A DNA stretch of 64,000 nt. It comes from Blastocatellia bacterium (lineage in GTDB: Bacteria; Acidobacteriota; Blastocatellia; UBA7656; JADIYM01). This document shows, piece by piece, positions 54,260 through 62,700 of this stretch; position 1 is the stretch's first letter, and every line of letters starts with the position of its first letter. The position numbers and the translations under genes are program-made. Location of the stretch: positions 62,001 to 126,000 of the forward strand of contig JADIYM010000012.1 in NCBI GenBank assembly GCA_016705245.1, read 5' to 3'. Under the pieces are notes generated by a model that worked only from the letters and a program-made list of their open reading frames with translations, made no database searches and had not been told where the DNA came from.

Positions 54260-54289
54260 GTAGACCTCTTCGAGTCCCGGAAAGTTTGC
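54260..54289 (-). promoter_or_regulatory. possible ECF-type promoter of the sigma factor gene
   Basis: On the minus strand GCAAACTTT (54289-54281), 15 bases, GTCTAC (54265-54260), 18 bases before the start codon. The AAC core and TCTA element resemble ECF promoters; spacing and leader are short, so confidence is low. Confidence 0.3.
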
Positions 54290-54309
54290 GAAAGATCGGG
54301 CCGATGGCC

Positions 54310-55407
54310 CTATGGTCGAGACGGGTCAGCGGCCTCGTCGCCCATTCCATCCCGAAAATACCCCTGCCGGGCGTGCAACAACACCTTTTTTCGCCGGGTC
54401 GTGACTCCAATCTCGTGGAATCCCCGAGCCGAGCCGGGCGGAGGGTAGTAGCCGAGCAGGTACCGCGACCGAATTTCCTCGGCGATTTCGTCGTACGCGC
54501 TGCCCAGATCGCCGAACCTCCGCGGATAGACCACTCGCCCTCCCGACTGGCTGGCCAGATACTCGAGCCGCTCCTCGGAACGACGAAGGCGATCGGACTG
54601 GGCCCGGAACTTCACTCGTTCCTGGGTCGGGATGCCATTCGTACGGGCGAACTCGGCGAACCGGTCGGCAAGCAGACGGCTGATCGACACGACATAGACA
54701 CTTGCGTCGTGCAGAAGAGCCGCCCGAGCGGCGCTGCGCGACGTCACGCTCGACGTCGTGTCGTCGCCGTCCGACAGGACGACCACCGCTCTGCGCCTTC
54801 CGACCGGCGACGCGTCGAAGCGCTCGTAGAGCACCGCGATGACCGAGCCGTACAGGGCCGTGTTGCCCTTCGGCTCGATCGCCCGAAGCGCGCCGGCCGC
54901 CGACTTCACGTCCGTGGACCAGTCCAGCAGGATAATCGGGTGGTCCGCGAACGACACAACCGTGAAACGGTCCACGGGTCGAAGTTGCTTGATGAAGGAC
55001 AGCGCCGCTGACTGGATGACGTCGAGCGAGCCTTCGACGCTTCCGCTGCCGTCAACGAGCAAAACGACGTCGATCGGCGCGACGTCGCGATTGAAGAACG
55101 CGATCTCCTGCGGCGCGCCGTCCTCGACGAGCGCGAACTCGCTCCTGTCCATGTCGACGACAGCTCCGCCTCGCTCCTTTCGCGCCGACACCGGCACGAG
55201 CACGAGGTCGCCAGCAAGTGTGATCGGGTCGTCGTCCTGGGGCACGACCGGCTCGGGCACCTTCTCGACTGGCGGAGGCGGCGGCGGAGCCGGAACGGGA
55301 GCCTGCGCGAATGACGCCCCTGCGAACAGCACCGCCAGCGACACCGCCCCTGCGAGCGCCCGCACGCTGCACGCTCCAATCCCGCGGTCGCCGCGCTCTG
55401 TTCGCAT
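54310..55407 (-). CDS. secreted VWA-domain protein (VWFA-related acidobacterial family)
   Basis: 365 residues. Signal peptide around residues 15-36 (ends SFA-QAP). A Pro-rich linker (PVPAPPPPPPVEKVPEP) precedes VSARKERGGAVVDMDRSEFALVEDG, then the VWA domain with MIDAS residues DGSGSV (DxSxS), a Thr in GNTALYGSV and an Asp in LSDGDD. After it, YLASQSGGRVVYPRRFGDL and RSRYLLGYYPP are the usual end of the VWFA-related family common in Acidobacteria. Metal-dependent binding to other envelope proteins is expected. It lies upstream of the ECF sigma gene in the same direction, 67 bases away. Confidence 0.88.
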   Translation of the reverse strand: MRTERGDRGIGACSVRALAGAVSLAVLFAGASFAQAPVPAPPPPPPVEKVPEPVVPQDDDPITLAGDLVLVPVSARKERGGAVVDMDRSEFALVEDGAPQEIAFFNRDVAPIDVVLLVDGSGSVEGSLDVIQSAALSFIKQLRPVDRFTVVSFADHPIILLDWSTDVKSAAGALRAIEPKGNTALYGSVIAVLYERFDASPVGRRRAVVVLSDGDDTTSSVTSRSAARAALLHDASVYVVSISRLLADRFAEFARTNGIPTQERVKFRAQSDRLRRSEERLEYLASQSGGRVVYPRRFGDLGSAYDEIAEEIRSRYLLGYYPPPGSARGFHEIGVTTRRKKVLLHARQGYFRDGMGDEAADPSRP

Positions 55408-55436
55408 GCTCGTGCCCGTCCGGCGCGTACGCCCTG

Positions 55437-55805
55437 CTACATCTCTCTATTGAATCCGGCCGCCGACCGACGGATCGAGTAGATCCCCTGTCCCACGTTC
55501 GCGCCGGGAGCAAGCACCAGCATCACGAAATAGTCGTGGTCGAGCGCCTTGATCAGGAACGATACGTTCTCGTAAGACGTGAAGAAATAGTCGATTCCGC
55601 CTGCCTCGAGTTGAGAACAGATCATGCGCGACGTCTGAAAGGCGATTCCCTGGTAGGCGCCCATCAGTTTCACGTACTCCACGTCGCCGCCGTTGGCCAC
55701 GTGACTCTGGACGGCCTCGCCATAGCTGTCGACGAACGCGGCGCCGATGGCGCCGTCCACACGGTGGACGAGATCCTCGAGCATCACGGTGAAGGGCTCG
55801 GCCAT
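55437..55805 (-). CDS. roadblock/LC7-domain protein
   Basis: 122 residues. The fold is visible as VDGAIGAAFVDSYGEAVQ, ISQ-free helix RMICSQLEAGGIDYFFTSYE, and FLIKALDHDYFVMLVLAPGA. Roadblock proteins dimerise and regulate small GTPases of the MglA type; MglB is the best-known bacterial case. No MglA-like GTPase is in the window. Placed between the HD-GYP and VWA genes on the same strand. Confidence 0.8.
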   Translation of the reverse strand: MAEPFTVMLEDLVHRVDGAIGAAFVDSYGEAVQSHVANGGDVEYVKLMGAYQGIAFQTSRMICSQLEAGGIDYFFTSYENVSFLIKALDHDYFVMLVLAPGANVGQGIYSIRRSAAGFNREM

Positions 55806-55909
55806 TCGGGAAAGCTCCTTTGTCAGAGTGGGTCTGGCGGAAACTGTCGGGGATTGTGCATCCCGGCTTCGGACAAATCAACGACGCTGACGACTCGGCC
55901 TTGCAGGGA

Positions 55910-57671
55910 CTACTGCGTGAGCCCCGCCGCGGACTTCTGCATGCGCAGTCGGATGCGACCATTGTCGTAGGCGCGGATGAGCGCCTCGACGACTTCGGGG
56001 TCGTAACGGATTCCCGCCATGTCGCGGATCTTTTCGAAAACGAGGTCGATCGGCATCTGTTTCTGGTACGGCCGGTTCGTCGTCATCGCGTCAAACGTGT
56101 CCGCGACGCTCACGATGCGCGCCATGAGCGGAATCTGGTCACCTTCGAGTCCGAGAGGGTATCCCTTTCCGTTCACCATCTCGTGATGAAACCGCATTCC
56201 GGGAATGAACTCCCGCATGCGGGATCTCGGACATGATCTTCGTCCCTCGCTCGGGATGCTCTCGCATGATCTCGAATTCCTCGTCGGTGAGTGCGGCCGG
56301 TTTGCGAAGGATCTTGTCCTCGATGGCGAGCTTTCCGACATCGTGCATCAACCCGCTGATCCGAATCTTCTCGACCTCTTCCTCCGACAGGCCAAGCTCG
56401 ATCGCCATGGCCGACGAGAACTCGGCGACGCGCTCCGAATGGCCACGCGTGTAGGGATCCTTTCCGTCGATGGCCGCGGCGAGGCCGCGCACGGTCCCGA
56501 TGAACAGGTCGTGGTTGCGCATGGCCGCCTCGCGCATCTCGTCCACAGTCGAGCTGAGCCGGTCGGCCATGCGATTGAAATCGCGCGCGAGTTGTCCGGT
56601 CTCGTTGTTCGACCAGACACGAATCCGGCGCGAAAAATCGCCATCCGCCATGGCCCGCGCCCCTGTCGCAAGCTCCTTGATCGGGTTCGCGATGTAGCCC
56701 GCAAACAATATCGACACGAGCACGGTGACGAACGCAACGATCAGGCTGGCCCAGACCGTCTGCGTCGTCATCCGGTTCGCCGGAGCCATGGCAACGTCCC
56801 GATTGACGACGGACGCGACACCGAGCCTGCGGCCACCCGCGAGATCCGCCGTCGCAAGCGCGCCGAGCATGTGAGCCGTCCCGTCCCCGGCCTGCTGTTC
56901 GAACTCCCGGCTCAGGTCGGACGTCGCTTCCGGCTGCGCCAGCCAGGCCCGGACGAGCGGGTTGTCGCGCATGTCACGCGGCCCCGTCGCCGGTGACTCC
57001 GAATCGACAATCGCCAGTCCCTGATCGTCGACGATGAAGTAGCTCGCCTGGTCCGGAGCGATGGCTTCCGCACCGTGTTCCTGCGGCCTTGCGGTCGACA
57101 CGAACGGAAACGCCCCGGCCAGGTCAACGACCGTGACGACGTGGCCGGCTGCGCGGCCTCCGATGGAAACGGCGTCCGACGCGACCGCAATTGCCGTCGC
57201 GCCGTCTCCGGCACGCCGCACCGGACCGAGGAACGGCCCCGACTCGCGGGCACCGGCCACATTCTCGGCAATCAGGCGTGAGATCTCTTCGTCGGACAGC
57301 TGCGACGCACCGCGAGCCACAACCGGCGGCCCTCCAGCCGGAACGAGCGCGAATGCCACCAGGCTCGAATCGCGGCGCAGGGGTTCGGCGAGTCGTTCGA
57401 CGAGACCGCCTTCCGTCGAGAAGCTCCCGGCAACCTCGATGGCGTGCGCGAAGCCGGCCGTCCGATCGACGTACCCGTTCACGAAGACCGCGACCTCGCG
57501 AGCGTGACTTCGCGCGTCTTCGAGCTGCATCGCCCGCTGCGTCTCGAGAAGGCTCGTGCGATTGATCGTGATCAATCGCCAGCTGACGATGGCGAGCGGC
57601 ACGAGCGCAATCGCCAGCATTACCGCCAGAAGCGAATACAGGATCTTGGAATGGGCGAAAAACCGCCGCAA
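55910..57671 (-). CDS. membrane sensor with HAMP and HD-GYP domains, frameshifted
   Basis: About 587 residues. Start TTG 57671-57669, with CGGAGGGCAC upstream; the longer frame to 57890 overlaps the divergent gene. Helix 1 at residues 12-35 (LLAVMLAIALVPLAIVSW), a periplasmic sensor of about 270 residues, helix 2 (VWASLIVAFVTVLVSILFA), HAMP (ANPIKELATGARAMADGDF), then HD-GYP with GHSERVAEFSSAMA, SGLMHDVGKLAI, and, after a break near 56212, HHEMVNGKGYPLGL and SVADTFDAMTTNRPY. The break is best explained by loss of two bases (CCGCAGATG read as CCGCATG). HD-GYP domains hydrolyse c-di-GMP. Confidence 0.9.
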
Positions 57672-57760
57672 CCGTGTGCCCTCCGGAGCGGGATTCGGGC
57701 CAACCACGAGAGCGTAGCACAGTCCACGCGAGGCCTTCCGCAGCGATTCGGCCGGCCGGT

Positions 57761-57790
57761 TTGACTTGTTACGAATCGTGCCGGTAACGT
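57761..57790 (+). promoter_or_regulatory. possible promoter of the DUF4388-DnaJ gene
   Basis: TTGACT (57761-57766), 18 bases, TAACGT (57785-57790), 30 bases before the ATG. The -35 is good, the -10 poor. Confidence 0.35.
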
Positions 57791-57819
57791 TGCTCCCCCA
57801 GAGATTCGAGGCAACACGA

Positions 57820-59494
57820 ATGGCCGACAAGGGCAGCATCAGTGAGAAACCCGTCACCGAGATCTTTCGTGAGATGGTCAAGGCGGGCAAGAGTGGGATT
57901 CTCCGCGTTCAAACTGACCGCCACATTCGCATCGTCGTCTTCGAGGACGGGCGTCCCGTATTCGGCATCAGCAACGTTCCCGGGGATCAGCTCGACGTGC
58001 TGCTCGTGCGGGGCCGGCGGCTGACGCCCGATCAGGCGAAGACCGTCAAGCAGCAGATCACGAAGGAGCAGGAGTTCGGTCCGAAGCTGGTCGAGCTCGG
58101 CATCTGCGACGCTGCCACGGTCGAATCGGCGATGTACGACCAGGTGTGCCGCATCGTGCAGAACGCGATGCTGACTTTCGACGGCGAGTACTCGCTGGAC
58201 TTTTCGCAGCGCGTCAATCACGACGTAACGATCGACGCGCCGCTCGATCAGTGGCTGCTCGACACGGCTCGCAACGCGTCGCCCGAAACCGCGCGGCGCG
58301 TTCTAGGCGCGCCCGAGACACGATTCGTGGCAACGGGCGCGACTGTTGGCGAGATGTCGCCGCTCGACGGTTTCCTGCTTTCGCGGATCACGGCACCGAT
58401 GACGGTCGACGAGATCCACACGTTGAGCGGGTTGTCCGAGGAGCAGAGCATTCCGACCATTTACGCCCTGCTGGCATCGGGCCTCATTGCCTCCGAAGGC
58501 GGCAGTGGCTTTGCGGATTCGGGGCCATTGGTCGAACCGGCGGCGCAACAGTCGGTAGAGGAGATCCGCGACGACCTCGACCGGATGCTGGGCTCGTTTG
58601 TCGGGGTGGAGTACTACGACGTGTTGCAGATTCCGCGCCGATCGGATAGTGCCGAGGTGAAGAAGGCCTATTACGCGCTCGCGAAGCGCTTCCACCCGGA
58701 CCGGTATCAGCACACGAACGACCAGGAGATTCGCGACAAGCTCGAGGCCATCTTCGCTCACGTGTCGAAGGCCTACGACACGCTGAAGGACGAAACTGCG
58801 CGCGGACTACGATCGGCGCATTGGAGCCGGCGCGGCGACACCGGCGCCCTTCGTCCCGCCAAGGCCAATCGTTCAGCCCATGTCGTCGGCGGCGCCAGTC
58901 CACGCATCGCCTTCCGCGAATACTTCCGCGGTATCGGCAGCGACCTCAACACCGCACGGGGAGGCGACATCACCACCGGCCAGTTCCGAGACCGGGGCTC
59001 GGGTGGAAGCTCCGATGACGCCGCGGTCGCAGACGACGGGATCGCTCGGACACGACGCGAATCCGCAGAAGCTCGCCGAGCAGAACTACCGCGAGGGCAT
59101 GAAGAGATTCGAGGCACGCGACCTCATGGGCGCCATTGCCCTGTTGCGCGAGGCTGTCCGCCTGTCGCCCTCGACCGCGACGTATCACTTTCAGTTGGGA
59201 ACGGCGCTGGCGACGAATCCGCGGTGGTCGAAGGAAGCTGAGAAACACCTCCTCGAGGCCACGCGGTTCGAGCCGATGAACTCGGCGATTTTTCTCCGCC
59301 TGGGGCAGATATACAAGGACCTCGGGCTGCAGAAGCGAGCCGAGGCGCAGTTCCGGCACGTTATCGCGATCGATCCGTCAAATCGTGCCGCGGAGGCCGC
59401 GCTCATCGACATGGGAGTCGAGTCGCCAAAGAAAAAGGCGGCGAAAGACGACTCGTCGGGCGGAATGTTCTCGAAGCTGTTCAAGCGGAAGTAG
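57820..59494 (+). CDS. DUF4388-DnaJ-TPR fusion protein, frameshifted
   Basis: About 557 residues from ATG 57820. Residues 10-150 match the DUF4388/PATAN-type domain: ITEIFREMV-like PVTEIFREMVKAGKSGILRV, VVFEDGRPVFG, then AMLTFDGEYSLDF. A helical segment follows to residue 250. Residues 265-335 are a J-domain: YYDVLQIPRRSDSAEVKKAY, KRFHPDRYQH with the HPD tripeptide, HVSKAYDTLKD. A break near 58806 (loss of CG) leads into DYDRRIGAGAATPAPF, a Pro/Ala/Ser linker, then TPRs (AEQNYREGMKRFEARDLMGA, FLRLGQIYKDLGLQKRAEAQ) and a basic end. J-domains recruit Hsp70. Divergent from the HD-GYP gene. Confidence 0.88.
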
Positions 59495-59515
59495 GCGTGG
59501 CCGGGCCGCGGAAAG

Positions 59516-59619
59516 GCGTGGCCGTAAAGAGAGCACAGAGACACAGAGCGCACTGAGGCTCGAATGAATAAGGCACTTCGTGTGCTCTGTGTCTCTGTGC
59601 TCTCCGTACGGCCACGCTT
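59516..59619. repeat. inverted repeat, CACAGAG variant of the CGCAAAGG family, copy 7
   Basis: GCGTGGCCGTAAAGAGAGCA then CAGAGACACAGAGC on the left mirrors GTGCTCTGTGTCTCTGTGCTC then TCCGTACGGCCACGC on the right. The outer GCGTGGCCGT / ACGGCCACGC pair makes this the longest stem of the set. Confidence 0.8.
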
Positions 59620-59718
59620 CTCCCCTCCCTTCAATTCCGATCTTTCGTAAGAACGGCTGCCACCCCTCGTTATCGCGAGCGAATCAACATCCTCTGCACG
59701 ACGACGGGAGACACGTCT

Positions 59719-62700
59719 ATGCGCCTCAGAGCTCTTGCCCTGCTCTGCTGCATGGCCTCGTTGGGGTCCGCCCTGGTGCTTGCGAATGCGCCGGCCGGAT
59801 TCGACGTCGACATCGCCGCTTCTAACGCCGAACTCCGCAACAACGGAGCACGCGTCACACTTGCCATTCGCGCCCGCGGCGGTGCATACGGCCCCGCCCG
59901 CGTGCGTGTGGAGCTCGTCGACGCCGCAGGCGCAATCCTCGCCGTCGGCGAAAACAGCACCACACTCACGTCTCAACTCGGGCGTATATCCGTCGATACC
60001 TTCGGCCCGGGAATAACGTCCGGCTGGACCGACACGACCGTTCAGTCGACGCGCGTGCGTTACGCGATTAAACGCACCGCCAGTGCCAACGCGCCATCGA
60101 CCGGGATCGTGGCGCTCGCCCGCATCGCTCCGGAAGCGATCCGCCTCACCGTTCTCACGCAGGAGCGGGCGCGTCCGGGAACGACGCATTCCGTCCTGAT
60201 TGTGGCTACGGCTCTTCACTCCGCCGCGCCCGTTCGCGGCGTCAAGATACTAGCCAGTCTGACCCTGGATGCCGACGAGAATGCTGTCTTCGAGAAAGCC
60301 GTCGTGACCGACTCACGCGGCTCCGCCAAGGCTCAGTTCCAGATCCCGGACCTCGCCGGACTCGACGGTGGCACGATCGAGGCGATCGGGGTTCGGGGCG
60401 CCGTCACGTCTTCGGCAAGGGTCGATCTCGATCTCAGCGAAGGCGGTCGCAGCCTGCTCGTCTCGACCGACAAGAACCTCTACCAACCGGGCCAGACTAT
60501 CCACGCACGCGTCCTGGTTGTCGACGCCGATCGGCGGGCTTCACACTCCAAGTCGGTGCGGCTACGGGTAGAGGACGAAGCTGGCGAGACCGTCTTTGCC
60601 CGCGAATTGACAACGTCCCGATACGGAGTCGCCTCAGCCGACGTCGTGTTGGGCGAGAACGCCCCGCTTGGCGACTACGACATCGAAGCAACAATCGAGA
60701 ACGAGGTCGGCTATGACGACGAATCCTCCGCCCGCGTTGTTGTAAGCCGATACGATCTGCCGGAATTCTCCGTGAGGGTCGCGTCCGACAAGTCGTTCTA
60801 CCTACCCGGCGAACGAGCGAGCGTGACGGTTTCAACCAGATACCTGTTTGGCCAGCCCGTTCCCAATGGGCGGGTTCGAATCCACGAGATCGAGGGCAAC
60901 AGGTGGGACGACCGCGACTCGCCCGACGACGACACGGATCCAGTCGCAGAAGGTGCGTGCGCTGCCGATGGCTCGTTCACCGTCGCGATCGACCTGACCC
61001 GCGCCATGAAAGATCTGTACCGAGAGGACTGGCGCAACTATCGCGATGCGAGCTTCGTGGCGTCGGTGACCGATCCGACGACGAACCGCACCGAGCGACG
61101 GCGATTCGACCTGCGTACGTCGCGCGAGCCCATTCATATCAGCGTTGCCGGCAGGAATTCGGTGATTCCAGGCCATCCGACATCGTTCTTCGTCATCGTC
61201 GCTCGCCGACGGCACAGTGATTCCCTGTGACGTCACGGTGAGTGAATCCGGTCCGTGGCGAGTCTCGCCCAACGGAACCCCCGAGTTGACGTGGCGGCCC
61301 CTCGCCACGGCACGAACGAACCGCTACGGTGTCGCGCGCGTTCGCGATGTTCGGCTGACAGGAGAAGTTCGAGCTCGCCGGGATGTGCTCGAACTACGCA
61401 TAGAGGCAAAAGCGCGCGACGGGAGAACCGGGTCCGAAACCGAGCCCTTCTACGTGTCCGATGACGCTCTCGTGATTGTGGAGCCAAGCCATTCAGTGCT
61501 TGCGGTTGGAGACCCCATCGAGGCCATCGCCCGCACGACCTCGGCGGCGCCGGCCCTCATGGTCAGCATCCTGAAGGACGGCCGGATCCTGTCGACGTCC
61601 GCAGTGCCCGTCCGGGACGGTCGATCGACAGTGCGCCTTCCATATCAGCCTGAATTTCGTGGCCGTATATCGATCATCGCACATGACCCGACGGTGATTC
61701 GTTACCGATGGGACGGCGACCCGGCCTCCGGCACTGCAAGTGTTCTCTACCCTGAACAGTCTGGTCTCGAAGTCACGGTGAAGCCGCGGCGTGAGATGTT
61801 CGCACCCGGCGAGTCAATGTCGGCGGCGGTGAGGGTGCGCGATCTGTCCGGAAGACGCGCCGATGGCGTCCTCGCAATCGCCGCTGTGGACGCCGCGGTC
61901 GGAGAACGCATGACCAGCTCCGACCGGTACGGATCGGGAGGACTTGCGAATCTCGCGCCCTGGATGCAAGACGATGGTGGACGGATCGGGGACGTCACGC
62001 TGTCGAAACTGATGCGACTCGACCCGGCCCGTCGTGTGGCGGACGACCTCGACCTCGTCGCCGCTGCACTGATGTCAGGGCGCGACGAATATCGATCGAA
62101 TCGAGATCGCAGTCCAGCGTCCGGTCCAGCTCGAGCACGCGTTCAAAGCTGATTTCGATCGCCTTCGGGGCGTTCTCGAGTCAACGCTGACGGACGAGAT
62201 TCGGTCGCTCCGCGGACTGCCGGCAACACCGCTTCACTTGCATCGGCATTGGCACGCCACGGGATAGTGCACTCGGAGCTCGCGGATCCCTGGGGGACGC
62301 CTCTGTTTACCAGCGGGCTCGTGAATGGAGCGCTTCGTCACGTCACCGTCTCGAGCGCAGGCCCGGACACGCTGGCGAACACTCCCGACGACATCGTCGT
62401 GGACCACCGCGCCGACGAATACTTCAAACCGATGGCCACTCGGATTGGTGCGGCGATCGACATGTTTGCAGCCGGATCGGGGAGGTACGTGCGAGACAAG
62501 GTGACCTTCGATGAAGCGATGCGGGCGGCCGGAATCGACCCGAACGGATTGCGCGACACCTGGGGCCGGCCTTACGCCGTGAAGTTCTCGTCGACGGGCA
62601 CATACATCAGGGTGGTCCTGGTCAGTTCCGGTCCCGACGGCCGCCCCGGACCTGACCGAGACGGCTGGTCCGATGACTTCGAGGTTTCGCACAGCTACGT

